The position numbers and the translations under genes were made by a program. The notes under the pieces were generated by a model. It worked only from the letters and a program-made list of their open reading frames with translations, was not told where the DNA came from and searched no databases. Positions 41,246 to 52,864 of a stretch of DNA of 64,000 nucleotides are shown here, piece by piece (the stretch's first letter is position 1; each line of letters begins with the position of its first letter). The stretch comes from Candidatus Manganitrophus sp. (GTDB lineage: Bacteria > Nitrospirota > Nitrospiria > SBBL01 > Manganitrophaceae). The stretch is taken from positions 186,001-250,000 of the forward strand of contig CP114561.1 in the NCBI GenBank assembly GCA_028865235.1, read 5' to 3'.

Positions 41246-41713
41246 ATGGCGAAAGAAATTGAGGTGGGTGACGAAGCCCCCGACTTTATTTTGAAGGACC
41301 AAGATCAAAAAGAAGTGAAGCTCAGCGATTTTCGCGGCAAGAAAAATGTCGTCCTCGCGTTTTATCCGTTGGACTGGAGCCCCGTCTGCACCAATGAGAA
41401 TAAATGTTTTACGAACGATCTTCCCAAGTTTCAGGACACCGATACGGAAGTCTTCGGGATCAGCATCGACTCCACCTGGTCGCACAAGGCGTGGGCCGAC
41501 GCGCTCGGTCTGAAACATCGGCTCCTCTCCGATATGAAGCGCGATGCGGTGAAGAATTACGGGCTTTTCCTCGAAGACGCCAACATCGGAAAGCGAGCGA
41601 CGGTCATCGTCGATAAAAAGGGGAAAGTCCGCTACAAGAAGGTCCAGGAGATCTTAACGGCCAGAGACAACAACGACATCTTGAAGGCCCTCGAAACCGT
41701 GAAGAACGGATAA
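41246..41713 (+). CDS. Peroxiredoxin (AhpC/TSA, AhpE/BCP-like)
   Basis: 155 residues. It reduces H2O2 and organic peroxides through a Cys thiolate. [13 protein letters not shown] contains the peroxidatic Cys in the Pxxx(T/S)xxC context, with a second Cys six residues later (NKCFTN) that could act in resolution. [20 protein letters not shown] opens the thioredoxin fold. It is followed by a terminator and then a thioredoxin-like gene that could recycle it. Confidence 0.92.
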   Translation: MAKEIEVGDEAPDFILKDQDQKEVKLSDFRGKKNVVLAFYPLDWSPVCTNENKCFTNDLPKFQDTDTEVFGISIDSTWSHKAWADALGLKHRLLSDMKRDAVKNYGLFLEDANIGKRATVIVDKKGKVRYKKVQEILTARDNNDILKALETVKNG

Positions 41714-41727
41714 GCGGTTCAACTCCC

Positions 41728-41758
41728 GGCCGGAAGGGGTCCCCTTCCGGCCATTTTT
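41728..41758 (+). terminator. Intrinsic terminator after the peroxiredoxin
   Basis: GGCCGGAAG (41728-41736) and CTTCCGGCC (41744-41752) form a 9-bp stem followed by ATTTTT. Confidence 0.85.
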
Positions 41759-41774
41759 ATATGGAAGAAGAGAA

Positions 41775-42116
41775 ATGAGTGATTCAATCGAGATCCCGAG
41801 GGTCGATGACCAAAACTATCCCTCCTACCTATCCGTTCCCGCCGCGGTGGTTGTTTTTGGAATCGCCTCCTGCGTTCCGTGCAATGAGTTTGATCCGATT
41901 CTAAAACAAGCGGCGGAGAAATATGGGGGGTCCATAAAGTTCGGAAAAGCGCAGATGCATGTTCCCGGGGCCTGTCGCGAAATTAAAAAACAATACTCCT
42001 TCGAGACCTTTCCGACCTCTCATTTTTATAAGAACGGTGTTTTGGTCCATACTGCCGACGAAAAATTAGAGTATGATGAATTGATCCGTCGCATTGATCA
42101 GTACCTTCTCGTTTAG
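41775..42116 (+). CDS. Thioredoxin-like protein
   Basis: 113 residues of thioredoxin fold. The active site is FGIASCVPCNEFDP (CVPC rather than CGPC), and the cis-Pro is in ETFPTSHFYKNG. A third Cys (PGACREIK) is unusual. It is probably a disulfide reductase paired with the peroxiredoxin upstream. The CVPC variant suggests a redox potential different from classic thioredoxin, which is an inference. Confidence 0.83.
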   Translation: MSDSIEIPRVDDQNYPSYLSVPAAVVVFGIASCVPCNEFDPILKQAAEKYGGSIKFGKAQMHVPGACREIKKQYSFETFPTSHFYKNGVLVHTADEKLEYDELIRRIDQYLLV

Positions 42117-42138
42117 GTGAGATCATTTTCTGGAGTCG

Positions 42139-43095
42139 ATGTCGATAGACAATCCGCAAAAACAATTGAAGAAAGTGCTCGTGATCGGAGCGGGCGCCGT
42201 CGGCGGTTATTTCGGCGCCCTCCTTTGCAGATCGGGAATCGATGTCACTTTTCTGGTCCGTCCGAAGAGCCACCAGGCGATCGCGGGGGGCGGACTTCAG
42301 ATCAAGAGTGTCAACGGCGACTTTACGGTTCATCCGCCGCTGATTCAAAGCGTCTCTCAAATCGACTCGGTCGATCTGATCATCCTCGCCGTCAAAGCAT
42401 ATGACCTTCCGTCTCTCCTAAAGGAAATTGCCCCGCTGGTGGAGAGGGGAGCAACCCTTCTCACCCTCCAGAACGGCGTCGACTCCGAAGAAAGAATTCT
42501 TTCCTACTTCAAAAGAGATTGCCTGGTCGCCGGGGTCGCCTATATCACCTCGCGGTTGGCGGCGCCCGGTCTGATCGAACATTATCGACGAGGCATCATC
42601 TCCCTCGGGGAGCTCTCCGGAGAGAAGAGCGATCGGGCCGTCCAACTTCATCAACTCCTCTCCGACGCCGGAATCACCTGCTACTTGACCGGCCAGATCA
42701 TGAAGGCGAAATGGGAGAAACTCTGCTGGAACGCGACGTTTAATCCTCTTTCCGTCATCCTCGATCATCCCATCTCGCTGATTCTCGATTCGGCGCCGCT
42801 CCTTGAAATCGTCCGGCAGGGGATTTCCGAGATCCTCGCGGTCGCAAAAGCCGAAGGAATCGAGCTGAAGGCGAATATCATCGAAGAGACGATCACGACC
42901 TCCGGCCAGTTCCGAGAGTATCACACCTCGATGTACGAGGATTTCAAAAATGGGAAGCCGACGGAGATCGAGCATCTTAACGGCGATCTGATCCGGCGGG
43001 GAGAGAAAAAGGGAATTCCGGTTCCGACGCACCGCGCGCTCTATGGACTGGTGAAGGGCCTGGAAATGAAGCGAGCGGGAGGGAAGCCCGAGTGA
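42139..43095 (+). CDS. 2-dehydropantoate 2-reductase-like (PanE/ApbA)
   Basis: 318 residues. NADPH-dependent ketopantoate reductase fold: VLVIGAGAVGGYFGALL (Rossmann), ILAVKAYDLPSLL, TLQNGVDSEERI, then MKAKWEKLCWNATFNPLSVI with the catalytic Lys, and SMYEDFKNGKPTEIEHLNG. Family members either make pantoate for CoA or act on other 2-keto acids; several paralogues are common, so the pathway is not certain. It is followed by a HAD gene after 30 bp. Confidence 0.88.
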   Translation: MSIDNPQKQLKKVLVIGAGAVGGYFGALLCRSGIDVTFLVRPKSHQAIAGGGLQIKSVNGDFTVHPPLIQSVSQIDSVDLIILAVKAYDLPSLLKEIAPLVERGATLLTLQNGVDSEERILSYFKRDCLVAGVAYITSRLAAPGLIEHYRRGIISLGELSGEKSDRAVQLHQLLSDAGITCYLTGQIMKAKWEKLCWNATFNPLSVILDHPISLILDSAPLLEIVRQGISEILAVAKAEGIELKANIIEETITTSGQFREYHTSMYEDFKNGKPTEIEHLNGDLIRRGEKKGIPVPTHRALYGLVKGLEMKRAGGKPE

Positions 43096-43125
43096 GTCAC
43101 GCACACTCTGGAGAATGGGAGGGCC

Positions 43126-43851
43126 ATGCCGGCTAAAATCAAAGGGGTTTTCTTCGACGCGGGAGACACCTTATTCGAAGTCAAAGGGAGTGTCGGCGCT
43201 CAATATAGTCGATTTGCAAAGAAGTACGGCATTGAGGTCGATCCGGCGCTTTTGAATCAACGATTCAAGGAGGTGTTTAAACAAAGTCCGCCGCTGACCT
43301 TCCCGGGCGTCAGCGGCCCGGAGCTGAAAAGACGAGAGAAGAAGTGGTGGTACAAGATCGTTCGTGAAGTGTTCGACGAGATTCGCTTCCCGGAGTTCGA
43401 TGCCCTCTTCGAAGAGCTCTTTGTTTTTTTCAAGGGGCCGGAGGGGTGGTCGTTATTTCCGGAGACGAAAGAGGTCCTCGATCGGCTGCACCGGGAGGGG
43501 TATCATCTCGGAATCATCTCCAACTTTGATTCTCGAATCGACGAGGTCTGCAGATCGCTCGGCATCGGTCACTATTTCCGGACGGTGACGATCTCTAGTC
43601 TCGAAGGGGTCGCCAAACCCGCTCCGGAAATCTTCAAAAGAGCCTTGGAGAAAGCGGCCCTTTCACCTGAAGAATCGGTTTATGTGGGAGACAGCCCTCA
43701 CCACGATATTGAAGGGGCCCGGGAGATTGGAATGCATGTCTTCTTGCTCGATCGTTCGGGACGCTACACGAAGGAGCGCTCCGTCCCGCGCCTCTCTTCC
43801 CTGAGCGATCTTTTAGACGCTCTGGAAAAAAACGCCTCTCCATCGGGCTGA
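43126..43851 (+). CDS. HAD-family hydrolase (HDHD3-like)
   Basis: 241 residues. Motif I is KGVFFDAGDTLFEV (nucleophile Asp), motif II is LGIISNFDSR, motif III uses the Lys in GVAKPAPEIFKRAL, and motif IV is YVGDSPHHDIEGAREIGM. The helical cap lies at about residues 20-100. It is a small-molecule phosphatase of unknown substrate. The last codons overlap the hairpin that terminates the convergent gene. Confidence 0.88.
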   Translation: MPAKIKGVFFDAGDTLFEVKGSVGAQYSRFAKKYGIEVDPALLNQRFKEVFKQSPPLTFPGVSGPELKRREKKWWYKIVREVFDEIRFPEFDALFEELFVFFKGPEGWSLFPETKEVLDRLHREGYHLGIISNFDSRIDEVCRSLGIGHYFRTVTISSLEGVAKPAPEIFKRALEKAALSPEESVYVGDSPHHDIEGAREIGMHVFLLDRSGRYTKERSVPRLSSLSDLLDALEKNASPSG

Positions 43852-43865
43852 GATGAAGAGGCGTT
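43824..43865 (-). terminator. Terminator for the small exported protein, inside the HAD 3' end
   Basis: AACGCCTCT (43831-43839) pairs with AGAGGCGTT (43857-43865). Read on the minus strand, a run of T residues follows (complement of the A-run at 43826-43832). Confidence 0.75.
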
Positions 43866-43890
43866 CCAGATAAAGCCGACCCGGTTTAGA

Positions 43891-44157
43891 CTATTTCTTT
43901 ACCGAAATCATGGTGGCGTGACCTTTTTCGGTCGTTTCCGCCTCGACCTTCGCCCCTTGCTTCACTTCGCCCGACATTTTGGTGCTCTTGTCGGTGTGAA
44001 CCATATGCTCTTTACCTTTTTCATCTTTAATCGTGACCATGTCTCCTTCGACCTTTGTGATCTCGCCGGAGATTTTGTGATCTCCGCCGGCAAAGCCGAC
44101 TGTGGCGAAGCTGAAGGCAACCATTGCAGCAACAAAGAACATGATCAATCTTTTCAT
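43891..44157 (-). CDS. Small exported protein with an OB-like beta domain
   Basis: 88 residues: a signal peptide (MKRLIMFFVAAMVAFSFATV, cleaved near GFAGG), then a short Lys/Glu-rich beta domain, HKISGEITKVEGDMVTIKDE and HMVHTDKSTKMSGEVKQGAK. The pattern of GEITKVEGDMVTIKD resembles small periplasmic OB/PRC-like proteins that modulate metal or ligand binding. The function is not recognised. It has its own terminator and faces the SDR gene across a 213-bp AT-rich region. Confidence 0.75.
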   Translation of the reverse strand: MKRLIMFFVAAMVAFSFATVGFAGGDHKISGEITKVEGDMVTIKDEKGKEHMVHTDKSTKMSGEVKQGAKVEAETTEKGHATMISVKK

Positions 44158-44370
44158 TCTATTCCTCCTGTTTGGGTGGTTTTTATAACGGGTGGAAATT
44201 TTGCAATGCCTGTGCCGTCTTCTTTAAGATGATATAATATATTTTATTTTTAAAATCAGCAAGATACAATTAGGATGTCGATCACACTTAAAAATAGGAT
44301 GACCGTATTAACCGAATTCGTATAATCACTACACCATTTCGGTTATTTGATCTGCAGCGGGGAGGATTTG

Positions 44371-45147
44371 ATGCGCCTTAAAGATAAAGTCGCCGTGGTG
44401 ACAGGGGGCGGGACCGGGATCGGCGCGGCGATCAGCGAGGCTTTCTTGAAAGAAGGGGCCCGGGTGGTGATCGGCTCCCGCCGGCCGGACCATTATAAAA
44501 CCTTTGCGGAAGGGCTCCGGGCAAAAGGGTGGCCGATTGTCGGATGGGAAGTCGACGTGACCGACAAAGAGTCGGTCGATCGATTTGTGACGAAGACGGT
44601 CGAGGCGTTCGGGCCGATCACGATCTTGGTGAACAACGCGGGGACGTCCGGGCAGAATCCGATCGATCAAGAAGGAGACGATCGGTGGATGCGCATCTTG
44701 GAGACCAATTTAACCGGCGTCTATTACGTCACGAAGCGGGTCCTTCCGGAGATGAAGGATCAAGCCCACGGCCGAATCATCAACCTCTCTTCCGTCCTGG
44801 GAAAGTTCGGTGTGGCCGGTTATACCGCCTACTGCGCCACGAAACATGGAATCATCGGGTTTACCCGCGCGCTGGCGCTCGAAGTGGTCTCCCGCGGCAT
44901 CACGGTCAACGCTCTCTGTCCGGGATGGGTTGAAACGGAGATGGCGCGTCTTGGATTAAGAGAGTGGTCCGAGGCAGCGGGGTTGTCGGAAGAAGAGGTC
45001 CGCCGTCAGGCGGTGGCGGCGATTCCGATGAAGCGGTTCACCGAAGGGACCGAAGTCGCCGAATTGGCCGTCTATCTCGCTTCAGACGCCTCCCAGGCGA
45101 TGACCGGTCAAGCGCTCAACATTTGCGGCGGCGCGACCATGTCGTAA
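44371..45147 (+). CDS. Short-chain dehydrogenase/reductase
   Basis: 258 residues. NAD(P)-dependent SDR with AVVTGGGTGIGAAISEAFLK (cofactor), LVNNAGTSG, the catalytic Ser in INLSSVLGKFG and YTAYCATKH (YxxxK). The C-terminal motif CGGATMS ends the fold. ATG 44371 follows GGGGAGG; a TTG at 44347 is less likely. It is close to the FabG/3-hydroxyacyl type, and an acyl-CoA thioesterase follows 33 bp downstream, so fatty-acid or PHA metabolism is plausible but unproven. Confidence 0.88.
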   Translation: MRLKDKVAVVTGGGTGIGAAISEAFLKEGARVVIGSRRPDHYKTFAEGLRAKGWPIVGWEVDVTDKESVDRFVTKTVEAFGPITILVNNAGTSGQNPIDQEGDDRWMRILETNLTGVYYVTKRVLPEMKDQAHGRIINLSSVLGKFGVAGYTAYCATKHGIIGFTRALALEVVSRGITVNALCPGWVETEMARLGLREWSEAAGLSEEEVRRQAVAAIPMKRFTEGTEVAELAVYLASDASQAMTGQALNICGGATMS

Positions 45148-45180
45148 GAGTGGGGGCGGGGGCCAGGGAGATCAAAAAGA

Positions 45181-45675
45181 ATGGAGAAGCAGATGCCGGA
45201 AGAGGGAAAGACAGTCGCCGAATCGGCGACGGAGATGGTTCAGATTGTCCTGCCGAATGACACGAACATGCTCGGCAATCTCCTCGGGGGAACGCTGATG
45301 CATTGGATCGACATCGTCGGGGCGATCGCCGCCAACCGGCACAGCCGAAAGCCGATCGTCACCGCCTCGATGGAGGGGCTCGATTTTCTTGTTCCGGTGA
45401 AGCTTGGTTTCCTGGTCATCTTGAAGGCGCGGATGAACTATGCGGGGAAAAGCTCCATGGAGGTCGGCGTCGAGGTCTACTCCGAGAACGGCCTGACCGG
45501 GGAGCGGGTCCACACCAGCAGCGCGATTCTGACCTACGTCGCGATCGATTTCAACGGCAAGCCGGTTCCGGTTCCAAAACTGCTCTTAACGACCGATGAG
45601 GAGCGCCGACGTTCTCAGGAGGCGCTCGAGCGCAAGCAGAGAAGACTGGAACGACTGGGAAGAGATCGCGCTTGA
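45181..45675 (+). CDS. Hotdog-fold acyl-CoA thioesterase (YciA/BFIT-like)
   Basis: 164 residues. TEMVQIVLPNDTNMLGNLLG and GTLMHWIDIVGAIAANRH carry the Asn-X-Gly-Gly-X-(L/V)-M-X-X-(I/M)-D signature of acyl-CoA hydrolases. HTSSAILTYVAIDFNGKPVP ends the hotdog. A basic helix finishes the protein. ATG 45181 or ATG 45193 (GGAG six bases before) could be the start. Likely operonic with the SDR. Confidence 0.87.
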   Translation: MEKQMPEEGKTVAESATEMVQIVLPNDTNMLGNLLGGTLMHWIDIVGAIAANRHSRKPIVTASMEGLDFLVPVKLGFLVILKARMNYAGKSSMEVGVEVYSENGLTGERVHTSSAILTYVAIDFNGKPVPVPKLLLTTDEERRRSQEALERKQRRLERLGRDRA

Positions 45676-45746
45676 AAGAAGAGACCGAACTCCTGTAAAA
45701 TCAAGAAAAATTGTTATTCGTTTAACGAAAATAAGAAAGGAATCGA

Positions 45747-47190
45747 ATGTCAAAAACAACGGAACGGCCGGAGCAGTTTTTTCTGCAGAAGTACGGTCTC
45801 TCGACCTCTTCGCTCGAATCGGCGATCGGCCGGGTGTTGGGAAAGCGGATCGACTATGCCGATCTCTACTTCGAATATCAAACGAGCGAATCGATCAGCC
45901 TCGAAGAGCGGATCGTCAAGAAGGTTTCAAAAACATTTCCCAAGGGGTCGGCGTTCGGGCGATCGCCCAGGAGAAGACCGGTTATGCCTACTCCGATGAC
46001 ATCAACACCGATCAGCTTTTGGTCGCCGCCAAAACCGCCCGGTACATCGCCGAAGAGGGGGGATCGTCCGGCGCCGTTCCGGTCCAGGTGACCCCCCTCA
46101 CGCAACCTCTATCCGGTAACGACCCCGCCGATCGAAATTCCGGTCGAGGAGAAGATAAAGCTTCTGGAAGAGATCGATCGGATCGCCCGGCAATATGATC
46201 CGCGGATCAAAAAGGTGATGGCCTCCTTCAGCAGCGAATATAAAATCGTTTTGATCGTTAACTCACAAGGGGTGGTCACCGGCGATGTCCTCCCGTTGAT
46301 GCGGCTCAACGTCAGCTGCATCGCGGAGGAGCAGGGAAACCGCCAGGTCGGCAGCTTCGGAGGCGGCGGCCGGCGCGAATTCGGTTATTTCCTGGAGGAG
46401 CGGCGCTTCGAGGAGTACACCAAAGAGGCGGCGCGGCAAGCGATCTTGAATCTGAGCGCCATCGATGCCCCGGCGGGGGTCATGGAGGTCGTCTTGGGGC
46501 CCGGCTGGCCCGGCATTCTTCTTCATGAAGCGATCGGACACGGCTTAGAGGCCGACTTCAACCGCAAAGGAACCTCGGCCTTCAGCGGGAAGATCGGCCA
46601 GCGGGTCGCTTCCGAGCTCTGCACCGTGGTCGATGACGGCACGCTTCCGTGGCGGCGCGGCTCGCTCAACGTCGATGACGAGGGAACCCCGACCGGCCGG
46701 ACCGTTCTGATCGAAAAGGGGATCTTGAAAGGTTATCTTCAAGACCGTTTGAACGCGACGTTGATGAAGATGCCGCTGACCGGCAACGGCCGCCGGGAGA
46801 GCTACGCGCACAGCCCGATGCCGCGGATGACCAACACCTATATGCTGGCGGGAGAGTCGAATCCGGAAGAGATCATCCGATCGGTCCGGAAAGGACTGTA
46901 CGCCGTCTCCTTCGGCGGAGGACAGGTCGATATCACCAGCGGGAAGTTCGTCTTCTCGGCCAGCGAGGCTTATCTGATCGAGAACGGGAAAATCGGCGCC
47001 CCGGTCAAGGGAGCGACGTTGATCGGAAACGGCCCCGACGTCCTCACCAAGGTGACGATGGTCGGAAGCGACATGTCGCTCGACTCGGGGGTCGGGACCT
47101 GCGGAAAAGACGGCCAGAGTGTTCCGGTCGGGGGTCGGTTTGCCGACAATTAAAATATCGGAACTGACCGTAGGGGGAACGAAGGGTTAA
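45747..47190 (+). CDS. tldD: Metalloprotease TldD, frameshifted
   Basis: About 480 residues. TldD forms a heterodimeric zinc protease with PmbA (TldE). The metal site [12 protein letters not shown] is visible, followed by the family blocks [20 protein letters not shown] and [20 protein letters not shown]. The frame breaks three times: a missing A in the A5 run near 45930, an extra base near 46100, and an extra G in G5 at 47130-47134. The corrected C-terminus [17 protein letters not shown] ends at 47190. pmbA starts 14 bp later, the usual gene pair. Confidence 0.93.
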
Positions 47191-47204
47191 ACTTCGGAGA
47201 AAAA

Positions 47205-48551
47205 ATGCAATTCGACCTGAATCGAGCCAAAGAGTTACTTAAAAGAGCGGAAAAACGGGGAGCCACCGGAGGGGATCTCATCGTCGTGGAGGGGGATTCT
47301 TTCTCGGCGCAGGTCCGCCTCAAAGAGGTGGAAAAGATCAGCAATGCCCGCGGAAAAAGCCTCGGGCTGCGGCTCTTTTTCGGGAACCGGTCGGCGATCA
47401 CCTCCACCTCCGATCTGAGCCCCGCGTCGCTCGACCGCCTTCTCGACGACACCTGCACCCTGGCTCAGATCGCCGCGGAGGACACGTTCGCCGGTCTTCC
47501 CGCGCCGGAGCTTTTGGCCAAGAGCTTTCCTGAGCTCGATCTGGTCGATACCGAGGTGGAGAAAATTCCGATCGAACAGAAAATCGACCTCGCCCGACGG
47601 GCCGAGCAGGCGGCGTTGGAGCAGGACCCCCGGCTGACGAATTCGGAAGGGGCCGACTTCGGTCACTATCATACCTTCGTCCTCTATGCCGCGAGCAACG
47701 GGTTCCAGGGACATTATGAAACGACCGGCGCTTCCTTGTCGGCGATGCCGATCGCCGTTCAGGACGGTCAGATGCAGCGCGATTATTGGTATTCCTCCCG
47801 GCGGAAACTGAAAGACCTCGAGTCGCCGGAATCGATCGGCCGAACGGCGGCGATCCGGACGTTGCGGCGGTTGGGGGCCCGGAAAGTCACGACACAGCAG
47901 GTCCCGGTCGTCTTCGATCCGCAGCTGGCCGCCTCCCTCTTAGGACACCTCTCCTCCGCGGTGTCGGGTTATTCGATCTACAAAGGGGCGTCGTTTCTGA
48001 TCGATCAGGTGGGGAATCCGATCGCGTCGAGCGGGGTGACGGTTTACGACGATCCGACCCTTCGCTCCGGTCTCGGCTCCCGTCCGTTCGACGGCGAAGG
48101 GCTTCCCTCGTATCGAAAGACCGTCGTCGAAAACGGCGTTCTGAAAACCTATCTGCTCGATACCTACTCCGGCAAGAAGCTCGGCCTTCCCTCCACTGGA
48201 AACGCCGTGCGCGGGATCGGCGATCCCCCGTCGGTCGGATCGAGCAATTTTCACATGAAGCCGGGGCCATATACACCGGAGGAGATCATCCGGTCGGTGA
48301 AGTCGGGCCTCTATGTGACGGAGTTGATCGGCTTCGGGGTCAATTCGGTGACCGGCGACTATTCCCGCGGAGCGGTGGGACTCTGGATTGAAAACGGAGA
48401 GCTGGCTTATCCTGTCGAAGAGATCACGATCGCCGGAAATCTGAAAGAGATGTTTAAGCAGATCGAGATGGTCGGAAACGATCTCGACCCCTGGCGAAAG
48501 ACCGCCGCCCCGACCCTCAAAATCTCACGGATGACTGTGGCAGGAAATTAA
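47205..48551 (+). CDS. pmbA: PmbA/TldE subunit of the TldD/E protease
   Basis: 448 residues and intact. The family architecture is clear: DLIVVEGDSFSAQVRLKEVE, TNSEGADFGHYHTFVLYAAS, GLPSTGNAVRGIGDPPSVGS and TGDYSRGAVGLWIENGELAY. PmbA lacks the zinc motif and completes the active-site cleft with TldD. Together they mature peptides and degrade unfolded small proteins such as CcdA in E. coli. Confidence 0.95.
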   Translation: MQFDLNRAKELLKRAEKRGATGGDLIVVEGDSFSAQVRLKEVEKISNARGKSLGLRLFFGNRSAITSTSDLSPASLDRLLDDTCTLAQIAAEDTFAGLPAPELLAKSFPELDLVDTEVEKIPIEQKIDLARRAEQAALEQDPRLTNSEGADFGHYHTFVLYAASNGFQGHYETTGASLSAMPIAVQDGQMQRDYWYSSRRKLKDLESPESIGRTAAIRTLRRLGARKVTTQQVPVVFDPQLAASLLGHLSSAVSGYSIYKGASFLIDQVGNPIASSGVTVYDDPTLRSGLGSRPFDGEGLPSYRKTVVENGVLKTYLLDTYSGKKLGLPSTGNAVRGIGDPPSVGSSNFHMKPGPYTPEEIIRSVKSGLYVTELIGFGVNSVTGDYSRGAVGLWIENGELAYPVEEITIAGNLKEMFKQIEMVGNDLDPWRKTAAPTLKISRMTVAGN

Positions 48552-48627
48552 TTTCTGCAGGTCTTCTCCCCAAACTCTGAAATAAAAAATAAAAGAGCAA
48601 AGAGCCTGCGCGCCATGAGCGTCCTGT

Positions 48628-48656
48628 GCCCCACGACATTGATCCTCGCAGGTGGG
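48628..48656. repeat. Partial copy of a dispersed repeat
   Basis: GCCCCACGACATTGATCCTC and the following bases match 61718-61746 at 27 of 29 positions, i.e. one end of the inverted repeat element at 61.1-61.7 kb. Here it lies between pmbA and the P-II gene. Confidence 0.6.
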
Positions 48657-48682
48657 GCCTGGGGCAACGCTCCAAAGAATGA

Positions 48683-49020
48683 TCAGCGGTCGCCGGAGGG
48701 GGCGGCGAAGTGGTCCACGCGGCTGACCGAGACATCCGAGACGAACATCACCCCGGTATGGCGGTCGAAGAGCGGCTGTAAGCCGGCGAGAATCGGCTTT
48801 ACCTTGTCGGGCGGAACGACCGTCATCAACATCACCAGACTGTCCATCTCATTGAACATCGGATGGGCCGAGTGAATCCCGTGGGTCCCTTTTCCCGAAA
48901 TGTTGTGGATGATCGTGTAGCCGGTCGCCTTGACGCTGTCGAGAAGATCGGTCGCGAACTTCACATGCTCGCCCTGAATGATGATTCGAATCTCCTTCAT
49001 CGGGTGAAGGGTCAGGCTGT

Positions 49021-49024
<4 letters not shown>
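48683..49024 (-). CDS. P-II-like regulator coupled to dabA
   Basis: About 113 residues with a ferredoxin-like P-II fold pattern: KEIRIIIQGEHVKFATDLLD, VKATGYTIIHNISGKGTHG (T-loop region), VMLMTVVPPDKVKPILAGLQ and VMFVSDVSVSRV. The usual uridylylated Tyr motif of GlnB is absent. P-II-like genes next to bicarbonate transporters (SbtB, CP_12-like) bind adenyl nucleotides and gate uptake. Its ATG overlaps the dabA stop as ATGA, so synthesis is translationally coupled to dabA. Confidence 0.75.
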
Positions 49025-52599
<3,575 letters not shown>

Positions 52600-52605
52600 A
52601 AGTTT

Positions 52606-52864
52606 AGTTTATTATAGGGGCTTGCGTCGGCAACGATTCGATGTGGTGGCCCGTGCGGTTCGCCTCCGGCGAATCCTCCGATGCCCCCACACCCCGCGCT
52701 CGCACCGGCAAAGCCGGCTGCTCGCTTTCCGACCAGGCCGGATGAGCCTCCCCCTCAACGCTCGCTTTCGCTCGCTGGAGATTTATCATAGGGGCTTGCG
52801 TCGCCCCCTCATGCGATGTGACCGCATGAGCCTCCCCTCTGCGCTCGCAGTTTGCTCGCTGGTG
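52606..52864. repeat. Two degenerate tandem repeat units between dabB and dabA
   Basis: On the minus strand the words CCAGCGAGC...GCGAGCG, GAGGGGGAGGCTCATCCGG and GACGCAAGCCCCTATAATAA occur twice in the same order (52864-52787 and 52780-52606). The dabB stop lies inside the first unit. The second ends in TATAATAA just before dabA and could serve as a -10 element. Confidence 0.65.
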
